From assembly GCA_963932465.1 (NCBI GenBank), contig OZ010786.1, forward strand, positions 271,096,411 to 271,160,410: a stretch of 64,000 nt of DNA, given 5' to 3'. The notes under the pieces are model-generated. The model was not told the origin of the DNA. It saw nothing but the letters and a program-made list of their open reading frames with translations, and searched no databases. Source of the stretch: Maratus speciosus (Eukaryota > Arthropoda > Arachnida > Araneae > Salticidae). The position numbers were made by a program, and so were the translations under genes. Shown here piece after piece: positions 1 to 10,502 of this stretch (position 1 is its first letter; the number at the start of each line of letters is the position of its first letter).

Positions 1-80
1 TGTTGTTGCCGTTACATGAAATGTTATAGGTATCTCAGTTTCCTAGAAAAAAAATTAGCAGCTTTACAAATTTTTTTAAA
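1..80 (+). repeat. Partial copy of a short dispersed repeat
   Basis: The opening bases (GTTGTTGCCGTTACATGAAA, then CAGTTTCCTAGAAAAA and a TTTACAAATTTTTTT tail) closely resemble two adjacent units at 15405-15605. The copy may continue left of the window. I see no coding content and cannot name the family. Confidence 0.6.
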
Positions 81-2076
81 AGTATATTGGTGAATCTGCT
101 TAAAAAAAAAAAAAACAAAAAAAAAACACTACTATCTGAAAAAACAAAACTACTTTTATCGTGTATTTCTGGCATTGCAAAATCTTGGTTTACAAAGAAA
201 ACAAGTGGACACAGTCAGAGATTTTTCGCGATTTCTCAAAATTTGATTTTCTGGATAAGGCGAGTTTTGAAACTCACATCCGCAATTATAAGTGACTGTA
301 CACCTGCTAAGAAGGGAACAAATCTAAAACGGAAATATTCCTGGATCCTTTCTAATTCCGTCTTGGTAGGTATTAGTCTATTTAAATAGGTAGACCAAGC
401 TGGTAACACCGAATAAGGTTTGTTTGATGTACTGAATAAGCAAAATAGGTAAAATGTAAAAAACTGAAATATTAAGTATGTTTCAAATTAATAAGTTTTT
501 CACAACAGAAAAAAGCAAATAACAAACTAAGTAAAGCTTTAATGATAATCAAGATTATATGCAAGTATTTCTCTATAATTTAAACTTGTGTTTTGTGAAT
601 TAAATTTTTCATATATTTTACATCTTATCATGAAAGTGTTACATTTTATTCTTTTAATTTATGTAACTTATAAAATGATGAAAAATTATTTTTTGCTTGT
701 GTTAGATTATCATTTCGTTTAAATGCTTTATTTTTAATTTTATTAATTTTATTTAGTTTTCACTAATTTATAATATTTTGTCCATAATCAAATCCCATTC
801 TAAAATCCTTTTACTTGTGCGTAGCGATATTTAAAGAAGAGGAGTGACCAGATTTCTTTCCTTACCATTTCCTTTCCATTTTATTTCACATACCTTTTTT
901 TTAATTATTCGTTCTACATTGTCAATATCACAGTCATATTTTTCAACTGCGCAATATCTATATAATTCAAAAGTCTATTGTAGAAATGTAATTCCATTTT
1001 AAGAAATAAGATACTTCATTGCAATGGAACATAAAACATTGGCTATACTACTTTTAGAGTATTATAAATCTATGCTAGTATTATAAAGAAGTAATTTTGT
1101 TTATTTGTAGGACCTAATCTCTGGAAGTATTGAACCTATTTCAAAAGTAATGGTATCAAAATGATGATGTTAGTCCATGTTCGAACATAGGCTATAACTT
1201 ATGTCCATGCCATTACCCCAAAGGGGGTGCAGGAGCAAAAAATGCGAATTTGGTGCTACTGAAGGGCCTAAAAGAATGAAATCTGAAATGGTAGTTACTT
1301 ATAAGATACTAGCAAAATCAGCGGCTTTGTTCGCGTAATAGTTGAAATATGCTAAGTGATATTTGTATGTCGAACTTTTATTAGAGGAAATTATACTGTT
1401 AGGAATAATTCAAAAATTACTAATTGAGCAACAGTTTGATTAAACTTCCTTATTACACTGCATTAGGCAAAAATGAGACTTAAATTAATAAGAAGGAAAA
1501 TTAATTTTAAATAAATGATAATTTAGAAAGTATTTTGAAGCTTTTATGCTCATTTCATACATTCATTTCAGTATTCATTTGAAGTTTTGAATTTTTTAGA
1601 AACCGTTCTTAGTACGCATTTACATCTTGAAATTAACCATCCTCTAAAATTCCAAGCTTCTTGTCTAACGGTTTAGCATCTCTCTGGTGATATTGGCACT
1701 AACATAAAATACATATGTTGAAACAGAGACTATCACCATTAATTTGCCAACATTAATTTTGAAATCGGTTTGGTATTTCCTAATATTTCATAGAAAACGT
1801 AATTTAGAAAGTTTTTAATGACTTGTAAGGAATATTTGTAGATAATTTTAATTATAGTAAAATATCTCTGTCTTTACTTTTAAAATATTAAGTATTAAAA
1901 AAAAATACTTTTTTACTGCAAAATATTTAAATTTATGTTTTCGAAAGATATATACAACAAACATGTGTCATAAAGTGCTCTTACACCAGTGTTTCCCATT
2001 TTTTTCAGTATCGGAGTACTCTCTAAAAACAGATTATTTAGCGGAGTCTTTTAGGCTTACTATATCCTATGTCATA
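81..2076. other. AT-rich stretch with no recognisable gene
   Basis: This stretch has many poly-A and poly-T runs. The only long frame (87-389, plus strand) is lysine- and leucine-rich and matches no family I know. At 1987-1997, CAGTGTTTCCC resembles the start of a hAT-type transposon, but I found no matching right end, so it is not called as an element. Confidence 0.5.
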
Positions 2077-2081
2077 TAATT

Positions 2082-2653
2082 TGTTAGTATTTGAATCCCA
2101 ATGAAAAAAGGCGTGAGTAAGTTAGATAAAATTGGGACTTGCCCTTCTTCAGGATAATTATCCATTTCGGTGTAAATCCACAATTTGTGTAATCCAATAT
2201 AATGGTTTCCCAATGTAATGTGTTAGTTGTCATAATTTTAATCAACCACTTTTTATAACCTCCTTTGAGAAAAAATTGTAGACTATTACATCAAATGAAT
2301 AAGCAGTGGTAACACTTTAAGCTATTTAATTCACTTTCTTTAAATTGTGAAAAAGAGAGAGCATTTTTCATCCCTCTTCTCTTGAACAACTACATTTTCA
2401 GAATGAAAAAATATTTATATTATAAGATAATAAATCAGTAATAATAATTGTAATAGCAATATCATCATAATAATAATAAATCAGTTTAATGTCTATGAGT
2501 CACTCAACAAGTCATTATCTTTATCAAGGTTTTCAAGGTTAAATACATTTTTCACATTTGAAAAGATTTATGGCTGAGTTGATATGACGCATTATTTATG
2601 TAACTGAGGAAATTACTTTTATCACAGCTAATTAGCTTGATTTATATCCATCA
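2082..2653 (-). repeat. 3' LTR of the Copia element
   Basis: In sense the LTR starts TGATGGATATAAATCAAGC and ends AATACTAACA. Compared with the other LTR, differences fall near 2140, 2150, 2290, 2420 and 2466. The stop codon of the gag-pol frame (TAG, 2628-2630) lies inside this LTR. A perfect AP-1-like TGAGTCA is present at 2496-2502 and is conserved in the other LTR. ATAAA-like and TTATT-rich stretches could serve for termination, but I cannot place the R region. Confidence 0.93.
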
Positions 2654-4777
2654 ACTCCTCCTTAATTTCTGAAGTTTCATTCTCACACAAATTTAAGTTC
2701 CTTCTATGGGTTTGAAAAACAGGTTTGGGAACTGGTTTCGTAAACAGGTCTGCTATCATCAATTTGGTTGGGCAGTACTTTAGGTTGATAGTCCCTTCTT
2801 GCTTTAGTTGTTTTATCAGGTGGAACCTAATTTCAATATGTTTAGTCTTACTTCAGTGCTTTTCTAATTCTATCATCTTGATCGTGGACTGGTTGTCTTC
2901 ATATAGGTCTATAGGTAAGGTTTGCTTTAGGTTTAATTCTTCCAGTAAGTTGACTAGCCACTTTATTTCAATTGCTGCATTTGCTGCTGACACATACTCG
3001 GCCTCTGCCGATGATAATGCAATGCAGGATTGTTTCTTGGTCGACCATTGTATTGGATTTCTTCCTAACATGTATAGGTTCCCACTCGTTGATTTTCGTG
3101 AATCTACATCTCCTCCCCAATCTGCATCCGCATAAACTTCAAGTATCGGTTTCTTTTCTCCGCTCAGAACTAGACTATAATTTTTTGTAGTCTTTAAATA
3201 TCTTATCACTCTCTTTACTGCATTCCAGTCTTTCATTCTTGGTGATTCATTTCTTCTGCTAAGAATGTTTACTGCTGCACAGATGTCAGGTCTGCTTATA
3301 GTTGCTAGATATAGAAGTGCTCCTATGGCTTGTCTGTAATATGTGTTGTTTGGTAAAATGTTATCCTCATCATTAAAGCGTGTTTCCATGGGTGTGCTAC
3401 ACGGTTTTGCGTCTTGCAAATTAAATTTATTGATTAATTCTTCTATTTTCTGAGTTTGATTTATCATGTAGCTTTTATTTACTTTTTTAATGTTCATAGA
3501 TAGGTAGTTACTGATGTCACCTAAATCTTTTAGCTCGTATTCTTTATTTAAGCTCGCGATTACTTCCTCTATTATTTCGTCTTTTCCAGCAATTAAAATG
3601 TCGTCTACGTATGTTATTATGTATGTTGTGTTATCGCCCCTTTTTCGCGTAAAAAGGCATGAGTCAAATTTGCTCTGACTGAAATTCATCTTTTTTAGTG
3701 TTTCTGTGATTTTATTATGCCACGCTCTCGCGGCTTGTTTAAGTCCGTATATGGCTTTGTTTAGCCTACATACTTTATTTTCCTCATTTGGTTTAGCGAA
3801 ACCTTCTGGTTGTGACATATATATCTCCTCCTCAAGCTCTCCATGTAAGAACGCGGTGTTAATATCGATATGTTTTACATTTAAATTTTGATGCAATGCT
3901 GTTATTAATAATGCTCTTATTGTTGTATATGACACGACTGGTGCATAAGTTTCAACATAATCCTCCCCGAATTTTTGTGAATATCCTTTTGCAACTAAAC
4001 GTGCTTTATATTTTTGGATTTTTCCTGTGTTGTCGCGTTTTAGTTTGTAGGTCCATTTGCAACCTATTATTCTCCTATTTGGTGGAGGTTCTACAATTGA
4101 CCAAGTTTTGTTTTTCATAAGGGAGTTCATTTCGCTTTTCATTGCATCTATCCAATTTTGTTTATCCTTAAAATTTTCCATGTTTTCGATTTCCTCATAA
4201 TTTTTTGGTTCAGTAGCGTTTTCGTTCTTAACCATGTATATTAACCTATCAGGAGGTACACCTTTATTAATTCTTTCTGATCGTCTAAGTTCTGCTACTG
4301 GTTGATTGGACGTGGATGGTGTCTCATTGCTATTTGAAATTTCTATTTCTACAAAATTTTCGTTAACCCGATTTTCATCTTGTTTTGGTTTGTTTTCTAC
4401 TTTCTCGTTTCGATATTTAAATTTGTTTTCGAGAAATTTAACGGTTCTCGCGATCTTTATTTCATTTCCTCCTACACATATTCTATATCCTTTGGATTCA
4501 TTATCATATCCGACGAAAATTCCCTCTATAGCTTTATCGTCTAATTTTTGTCTTCTGGCTTTACTGATATATGCGAAGGCTTTGCAGCCAAATACCCTAA
4601 CGTAACTTAAGTTTGGCTGTCTGTTTGTCCATAACTCGTATGGCGTATTTTCATTTGCTTTTGTCGGTAGTCTGTTTTGCAAATGATTTGCTGTGCAAAT
4701 TGCTTCCCCCCAGAACTTTAATGGTAAATTTGATTCACTTAACATTGTCCTTGCCATTTCAACTAACGATCTTTTTT
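2628..4777 (-). pseudogene. Copia pol 3' part: reverse transcriptase and RNase H, with premature TGA
   Basis: This is the downstream half of gag-pol in a frame one base off from the upstream half. From the frameshift at about 4772-4777 it reads the end of integrase (KFWGEAI region), an Arg/Glu-rich linker, and the Copia reverse transcriptase (RVT_2). RT hallmarks include KARLVAKGYSQ and the catalytic YVDD at roughly 3600-3611. The RNase H domain follows, with Asp in YADADWGG, Glu in SSAEAEY and Asp in YEDNQS. A TGA at 2853-2855 interrupts the frame after LEKH. Beyond it the same frame continues with KTKHIEIRFH-type Copia C-terminal sequence to TAG at 2628-2630 in the LTR. The TGA is one C-to-T change from CGA, which suits CpG decay. 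The product would normally be a polyprotein processed in cytoplasmic particles. Continuous frame on both sides of each lesion makes the assignment firm. Confidence 0.93.
2654..2664 (-). other. Polypurine tract next to the 3' LTR
   Basis: In sense this reads TTAAGGAGGAGT, directly followed by the LTR start TGATGG. A purine run abutting the 3' LTR is the plus-strand priming site of LTR retrotransposons. Its position and composition fit, and it is also the tail of the coding frame. Confidence 0.7.
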
Positions 4778-6601
4778 CCTCTCTGCCACACCGTTCTGGC
4801 TTGCGCAATATGGAACTGTGTGTTGATGTTTTATCCCATTAGCCCTGAGGTAATTTTCTATTTCATCTGATGTGAATTCCCCTCCGTTATCTGTTCTAAT
4901 TGCTTTCGGTTTTTCTCCAAATTTGTTGTTAATTATCGCGATGAATTCTTTAAGTTTTTCGTAAACTTCACTTTTTCTAGACAATAGGTATATGATCGTA
5001 AATCGTGAGTAGTCATCAATAAAAGTCAAAAAGTATGATTTCCCCCCTATTGTCGGTGTTTGAAAAGATCCGCACACGTCGGAGTGAATGAGCTGGAGTC
5101 TTTTAGTTGCTCTATACTCTGCAATTTTTGGATAGGGTTCATCAGTTAATTTTGCCTTAATGCACGGTTCGCAATCTATGTTATGCTTACAGTTGTTTAT
5201 TTGGATTCCTGTAGCTAATTCCTTTTGCGTAATTTCTTTAATTGATGTTAGATTTCTATGTCCTAACCTACGATGCCATAATTCTAGGCAATTTTTGTTG
5301 TTGCAACTTTGTGCTATGTTTGCATAGCTTTGGAATGCCAACTGAACTTCGTATAGGTTATTTACTTTTCGCGCTTCTAAGCATATTTCTACGTTAAGTT
5401 TGAACATACATTTATAATTTCTGAATATAATTTCACATCCATTTTGCGTCGCTTTGCTAACCGATAATAAATTTGTTTCGATGTCAGGTACTAGTAATAC
5501 ATTTTTAAGTGTTATTTCATGAACTTTGTTGTCTGATGTTCGCGTGTTTATATTTACGTCACCTGACCCGTAACTGATAAGTTTTTTTCCGTTTGCGATG
5601 GTTACATTTGTTTTTTCGCGTGATTTTATTTCTGTAAACATTGATTCTGAACACACAATATGGCTTGAGCTGCCACTTTCTACTATAAATGTTTTGTTTT
5701 CTATTCCTTGTGTTATAAAGGCGTAATTTTTATTTTCGCTCGCCCTCCATGTATTGTTTTCATTTTCAGAGTGACTGTACCTACGGTTTGATTCTGGTGT
5801 TTGTTCACTTCTAAAATTGTTTTCACTCTTTTGAAAAACTAGTGATGTAGAGTAATGTTTTTTGTTTGGTCTAATGTGTTGATTTTGTGGTGTATTTTGT
5901 GTTTTGGTTTTATTATGCCAACATTCCTGGGTATAATGGTTTCTCATCCGACAATTGGAGCAGTATTTATTACTTGTTTTGTTGTTGTAATTTTTCTGTG
6001 CTTTAAATGCTCTGGCAGGATTTTCTGTTCTCTCATTATTATCATATCGTCGGTTATATTCGTCAATAAGTTTAGACTTAATAAATGATGGTGTGAGTTG
6101 ATTTTCTTCTCTTGATTCAAGGGCAGTAATAAGAGTATCATAAGATTGGGGTAGGGAGCATAATAACAGTGCAGAAATGTGGTTATCATTTATAACTTCT
6201 CCTATGGCCGCTAATTTATCTACTAATTCCATTATTTTTGTAATATGATTAACAACGTTGCCACCTTCCGCTAATTTAATCCCGTAAAGTTTTCTTAAGA
6301 GATAAAGTTTGCTAGACAAATTATGTCGCTCATGGATTTCACGCAAAGCTTGCCAAGTTTGTCTGGCTGTCTGTAAATTTTTAACATGAGTAATCTGACT
6401 ATCATCAATTGTTAGATTAATTAGAGCACGGGCTTTCTTATCACTTTTGGACCAAGCGTCCGTAATTGGATTAGGCGGTTCTTCCGTAATTACATGAAAT
6501 AAGTCTTCTTTAGTTAACACCATTTCGGCCTTGAATTTCCAAATTGAGTAGTTTGTAGCTGTAAGTTTTTCAATTGCTAAATTATCTTTAGAAGCTGCCA
6601 T
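4763..6601 (-). CDS. Copia gag-protease-integrase frame (612 aa), 5' part of broken gag-pol
   Basis: The frame opens at ATG 6599-6601, 159 bp after the 5' LTR. Residues 1-190 form a Copia gag (UBN2/DUF4219 type). A CCHC zinc knuckle follows (C214, C217, H222, C227). The aspartic protease segment at 305-315 reads VESGSSS, so the usual catalytic Asp is Glu308. Integrase has the HHCC motif (H443, H448, C477, C480) and a D508, D571, E607 triad with 35 residues between the last two. The frame ends five codons after Glu607 because an A-run (plus-strand T's at 4772-4777) is one base short for continuity with the RT frame. Gag packages the RNA, protease matures the particle, and integrase inserts the cDNA. 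The frameshift could be a real deletion or a homopolymer sequencing error. A programmed shift inside integrase would be unusual. Confidence 0.92.
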   Translation of the reverse strand: MAASKDNLAIEKLTATNYSIWKFKAEMVLTKEDLFHVITEEPPNPITDAWSKSDKKARALINLTIDDSQITHVKNLQTARQTWQALREIHERHNLSSKLYLLRKLYGIKLAEGGNVVNHITKIMELVDKLAAIGEVINDNHISALLLCSLPQSYDTLITALESREENQLTPSFIKSKLIDEYNRRYDNNERTENPARAFKAQKNYNNKTSNKYCSNCRMRNHYTQECWHNKTKTQNTPQNQHIRPNKKHYSTSLVFQKSENNFRSEQTPESNRRYSHSENENNTWRASENKNYAFITQGIENKTFIVESGSSSHIVCSESMFTEIKSREKTNVTIANGKKLISYGSGDVNINTRTSDNKVHEITLKNVLLVPDIETNLLSVSKATQNGCEIIFRNYKCMFKLNVEICLEARKVNNLYEVQLAFQSYANIAQSCNNKNCLELWHRRLGHRNLTSIKEITQKELATGIQINNCKHNIDCEPCIKAKLTDEPYPKIAEYRATKRLQLIHSDVCGSFQTPTIGGKSYFLTFIDDYSRFTIIYLLSRKSEVYEKLKEFIAIINNKFGEKPKAIRTDNGGEFTSDEIENYLRANGIKHQHTVPYCASQNGVAERKKDR

Positions 6602-6760
6602 TTTCTTAACTTTTGATTACTTACGTGTCACCGTAAAAAGTTCTTCCAACTTTTCTGTTTGAAAGTTTAAAAGTTTATTTATCAAATATCTGATATTTCA
6701 GATTTCAGTGGAGGCTATTTAATTTATTTATTTTTATTCAGTGATCAGTAATCATAATCT
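6602..6760 (-). other. Copia 5' leader with expected primer-binding position
   Basis: This 159-bp AT-rich leader separates the 5' LTR from the gag ATG. In sense, the first bases after the LTR are AGATTATGATTACTGATCAC. This does not match the 3' end of any tRNA I recognise. Copia elements often prime from an internal half of initiator tRNA-Met, and the TTATG here is only weakly compatible with that. Confidence 0.5.
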
Positions 6761-7332
6761 TGTTAGTATTTGAATCCCAATGAAAAAAGGCGTGAGTAAG
6801 TTAGATAAAATTGGGACTTACCCTTCTTTAGGATAATTATCCATTTCGGTGTAAATCCACAATTTGTGTAATCCAATATAATGGTTTCCCAATGTAATGT
6901 GTTAGTTGTCATAATTTTAATCAACCACTTTTTATAACCTCCTTTGAGAAAAAATTGTAGACTATTATATCAAATGAATAAGCAGTGGTAACACTTTAAG
7001 CTATTTAATTCACTTTCTTTAAATTGTGAAAAAGAGAGAGCATTTTTCATCCCTCTTCTCTTGAACAACTACATTTTCAGAATGAAAAAATATTTACATT
7101 ATAAGATAATAAATCAGTAATAATAATTGTAATAGCAATATCATAATAATAATAATAAATCAGTTTAATGTCTATGAGTCACTCAACAAGTCATTATCTT
7201 TATCAAGGTTTTCAAGGTTAAATACATTTTTCACATTTGAAAAGATTTATGGCTGAGTTGATATGACGCATTATTTATGTAACTGAGGAAATTACTTTTA
7301 TCACAGCTAATTAGCTTGATTTATATCCATCA
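6761..7332 (-). repeat. 5' LTR of the Copia element
   Basis: This is the partner of the LTR at 2082-2653, with the same 572-bp length, 5 substitutions and TG...CA ends. It should carry the promoter for the minus-strand transcript. GATATAAATC close to the outer end is a possible TATA element, though I cannot confirm the start site. The TAATT target duplication follows at 7333-7337. Confidence 0.93.
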
Positions 7333-7337
7333 TAATT

Positions 7338-8306
7338 TACGGCCTTCAAAAGTAATGTTAAGTGGAGGAAAAAAACGATATATACTAAGTAAATGTAAAA
7401 AATCGCCTAAAAAAGTAAATATTCAGTAACTTGAAAAGAGTATATTGATGCAGTATACACTGAAATGCACAATCAGGTATAGGATCTTTTCAATATGTTC
7501 AACCCGGAGTAAAAATATAATTTCGATCTCCGGCATGTTCTGAAAAAACGTGTCTTTTAACCAATTTAAATTTATATGATATTAATTTTATGTTAAAATG
7601 AAATGAGTCTTTTCTTTCACAGATTTCACGTGACTGCTAGAGTTCTACCACAATTTTCAAATACAGGTTTTATTTTTATTTTTATTTATTTATTATTTTT
7701 TTTTTTGCCTTTCCTAATCAAAAAATCATAATCTGAAGAACCCTAGGCAAAGATTCCTAATCTAAAATAGTGGCACCATACTCCTTAAAAAATTCTCAGG
7801 GAAATTCTTTCTTTATATGACTTTAACGCTAAAGTGCAGTACCTTTTGATTTATACATTTTTTTTCTTCATGTCTATCATTTGCCTACTGTCGTAATTCT
7901 GCCAAAAATTACTTTACATTACTGTACAAAACACATACTGAGACAGATTTCTTTTTAAAAGTTACACTTGAAAATTATTTAAAAAATCATAAAATGTAGC
8001 TAAATTGCCTAGCTAGAGCTTTCAAATCAATTTCGTTCGAAAACATTTTTCCCTATTTAATTATGAAGAATTTGAGACCATGCAATATTTAAAAGTGAAG
8101 TATGAGCGATAAAATCGAAAGCTTTAACGCTGGTCTTTGGCACCATTTTTAAAGTTATAATCACTCACAAAAGAGGAAAGAAATATAGTAGCCTGTTTTT
8201 GACAGCCATCCAAAAGTAAACTATGAAACTCAGTATTTACGCTCATGTCGAAAAAAATTCGTAGTGAAAGAAATAGTTGTTTGTGGTCCACTCACAGAAG
8301 TTTGTT
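7338..8306. other. AT-rich stretch, nothing recognised
   Basis: This stretch lacks long frames and clear repeats apart from short T-runs and TTTAT runs (about 7670-7705). The Copia element may have inserted into an older repeat that continues here, but no right end is visible. Confidence 0.4.
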
Positions 8307-8310
8307 TTAA

Positions 8311-8325
8311 GGGGACGGAAAACGT

Positions 8326-8358
<33 letters not shown>

Positions 8359-8529
8359 TATGTATATATATACTTTCATCATAGAGATATGAAATTTTGT
8401 GGAAATATACATTTCATCATAAGTATATATAACACCTTAAAACAAATTTCCAATCTTATTCTACTCTTAAGATTTTTTATAAAATTTAGAATTTTAAAAC
8501 AAACATTTAGTGCTTAAATAAAAGTCCCC
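8311..8529. mobile_element. Small TTAA-flanked MITE with GGGGAC ends
   Basis: This 219-bp element is flanked by TTAA on both sides (8307-8310 and 8530-8533). Its terminal inverted repeat is short (GGGGAC), and the interior contains a TA microsatellite (about 8330-8356). A TTAA target with short inverted ends is the hallmark of piggyBac-like and related non-autonomous elements. The GGGGAC end is shared with the larger palindromic element at 58512-59178. It has no coding capacity. Confidence 0.55.
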
Positions 8530-8689
8530 TTAAAAATTTTCCCGATAACCATAATACTTATTTTATACTCGACTATAACCAATGCAGATGATATTGTCAA
8601 AACTTGTGCTCACAGGAAATTCTTCAAAAAGTCAATAATCAAAATCCAACCACTCGAAATGTAATTTCTAATTGTCTTATTTTGATTCT

Positions 8690-8937
8690 GCCCCAACAGT
8701 GGCTGAAAGGTTCTGCTCTCGAAGTTGGTAGACGGAAGGTGCTGGGTTCAATCCCAATCGCGCCCGTCGGCCTAATCGTTCGGAGTTTTCGTTTTTTTTT
8801 CTTTGAACCTTAGATTTCCAAGCGTAAATACGGGTTAGGTTCCCTTAGAAAGACCCCCACGGAGCGCACTCCCTCCCTTACGGCCTATATCCCTCGTGCT
8901 GATAATTGGCTGACATAAACACAACCAGCCAACCAAC
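8690..8937 (+). mobile_element. tRNA-derived SINE, copy 1
   Basis: This 248-bp element has a tRNA Ser/Leu-like head: A-box-like AGTGGCTGAAAGG, then a long variable region, then B-box GGGTTCAATCCC. A body shared with the element at 12575-12818 follows (TAATCGTTCGGAGTTTTCG; TTAGAAAGACCCCCACGG; CCCTCGTG.TGATAATTGGC). The tail is an ACCAACC-type repeat rather than poly-A. A perfect 14-bp target duplication CTTATTTTGATTCT (8676-8689 and 8938-8951) shows insertion by target-primed reverse transcription. SINEs are transcribed by Pol III and need a LINE partner. The short frame inside it (8604-8813) is not a gene. Confidence 0.85.
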
Positions 8938-9253
8938 CTTATTTTGATTCTACTTTTTGGGAAATAATTATTTATTTCATTCAGTTTTTATTTATCTTCC
9001 TGAAACGACCCGCAACGCAACCTGGAAAATGCATTGTGAAGCTCTTAGGGTTTCTCATACGTTTTCCAGGAAGAACAGGGGGTGATAAACCAATGTCTTA
9101 GGTTATTTCTAAACACCTATAATTTATTTATATTATATTTTGTAAGTGTTATTACTTGTTAAAAAAAAACTAGTAACTAATTTACAATTTTTAAAACCAA
9201 ATTAAAGAATGTATGCCATCTTAAATATAAAAAAAAAATAACACAAGTTCTTT

Positions 9254-9294
9254 ACTAAATTAATTTTAACACAAATTGTTAAAATTAATTTAGT
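9254..9294. repeat. Perfect 18-bp hairpin, 5-nt loop
   Basis: The arms ACTAAATTAATTTTAACA (9254-9271) and its exact complement (9277-9294) enclose the loop CAAAT. The arms are AT-rich, but their length is unusual for chance. It lies 126 bp upstream of the tRNA-like unit. No function is inferred. Confidence 0.7.
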
Positions 9295-9419
9295 GTATTT
9301 TGTATCCAGCAATTTCTGGAGTTTCATTACCCGAGATTTATTCTGTTGAGCTGAACCAGGTTTCAGACCCGATGCTATAATCATTATGGTTGCTGGGTGA
9401 AAAAAGTTCCACCAGATTC

Positions 9420-9494
9420 GTCCGGGATAGCTCAGTTGGCAGAGCACTGGCGGCTTCAGCCAGGAGATCCCTGGTTCGAATCCTGGTCCGGACA
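9420..9494 (+). tRNA. tRNA-like Pol III unit, probably a tRNA pseudogene or tRNA-derived SINE head
   Basis: The acceptor arm GTCCGGG pairs with TCCGGAC (one G-T pair). The D arm GCTC/GAGC contains A-box TAGCTCAGTTGG (9428-9439). The anticodon stem CTGGC/GCCAG is perfect, and B-box GGTTCGAATCC lies at 9473-9483. A T5 run right after the discriminator A would end Pol III transcription. Features against a functional tRNA: the anticodon loop is GGCTTCA with G instead of the near-universal T33 (a nominal CTT anticodon if read literally), there is an extra base between acceptor and D arm, and the T stem has a central T-T mismatch. I favour a tRNA-derived repeat. Confidence 0.55.
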
Positions 9495-9499
9495 TTTTT

Positions 9500-10502
9500 C
9501 GCCCAGTTGGAAATTTACATGTAATACAGGTTATTTATTCCATTTTTCAACACTTCATACGCCACACAAAGAACGAATAGTGAAATCACTAAAGTTGATT
9601 GGATTTTAAATAGTATCATGTTTTAGAGCAGCAGTAACAGATTTTTTTCAAAAAGCACATCCAATACGTTAAGATCTGAGTTTGTTGCATCCTTTCTATT
9701 CACGTGGAAATATCGTTTCAAGTTTATTAAAAGGTTCTCCTAGAACACCAAAGAAAGAAGAATTGAGACCAGTTTTTTTTCTCATTCTCTTTTTATTGCT
9801 ATCTTAAAATAAGGTGTTTATGGTCTGATTAAAAAAAGAAACTCTATATTAAAAAATGAGAACAATGCAATAATTTTTCACAACATTTTTATAAAGAACT
9901 AATTCTAAAAACTAACGCCTGAATACAAAATAATAATAATAATAATAAATAAATAAATAAATAAATAATTGGACGTTAAATGAATAATTACGAGTGCAGT
10001 TTTTAAGTAAGGAATTACGAGCATTTGTTCCCTAATTTTAACATGATTTTATAAGAGAAGCTTAAAGAAACGTGAAAATAAAAATTTGTAAGAACTATTT
10101 AACGTATTTAATAACATTTTTTATTATAATGTTGATTTCCATGAATTGTAAATAATTGTTATTGTAATATTAAAAAATATATACTTTAGTTTTTTTAATA
10201 TAACGTTTCACCAAATTAATTATTTCTAATTTTTAAAGGCGTGTGGTACTGTATTACATTTATAAACAACTGGAATTAAAGGAATTATAAATTAAACAGA
10301 TATTTCCATTTTTATAATTCAAACTAATTATCAAATTAATTGTAAAACCTTTAATACAACATTTAGTTATTTGCATGAAAAATATTTTTTATCCCCCGGT
10401 ACGGGTATGCTATTTCTTTCTCCCAGCTTATTTTGTGTCGTCTTCAAAAAATAACGTTACCTTACAGAAGCCTGGCGTAAAACAAAGCAATACGATTAAA
10501 TA
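9500..10502. other. AT-rich stretch with a TAA/TAAA microsatellite
   Basis: A (TAA)n(TAAA)n microsatellite lies at about 9930-9967. The rest is AT-rich with no assignable frame, RNA gene or inverted repeat that I could see. Confidence 0.45.

Larger units (their letters stand above)
2082..7332 (-). mobile_element. Copia/Ty1-type LTR retrotransposon, near full length, coding frame broken
   Basis: This is a 5,251-bp element on the minus strand. It is bounded by two 572-bp LTRs that begin TG and end CA, with a perfect 5-bp target duplication TAATT (2077-2081 and 7333-7337). In sense order it carries the 5' LTR (6761-7332), a leader, gag, protease, integrase, reverse transcriptase, RNase H, a polypurine tract and the 3' LTR (2082-2653). 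Integrase before reverse transcriptase is the Copia (Pseudoviridae) order. By direct reading the LTRs differ at only 5 positions (about 99.1% identity), which implies a recent insertion. The frame has one frameshift and one nonsense codon, so this copy is probably not autonomous, although it could be transcribed and mobilised in trans. Confidence 0.95.

Noticed and set aside
4763..4808. Programmed frameshift between the two Copia frames
   Set aside because: The A-run could in principle slip, but the shift falls inside integrase right after its catalytic Glu and the zero-frame heptamer is not a canonical slippery site. A deletion or a homopolymer error is simpler.
2725..6189. Plus-strand and alternative-frame open stretches inside the Copia element
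   Set aside because: They lie antisense or out of frame to the recognised gag-pol domains and show no domain of their own.
1987..7400. hAT element into which the Copia inserted (CAGTGTTTCCC start)
   Set aside because: Only one end was seen. No complementary terminus or 8-bp duplication was found downstream.
8604..8813. Short frames over the SINEs (8604-8813, 12537-12722) and the tRNA-like unit (9202-9609)
   Set aside because: The peptides are translations of the tRNA-like heads and bodies. Similar spurious peptides arise wherever the repeat inserts.
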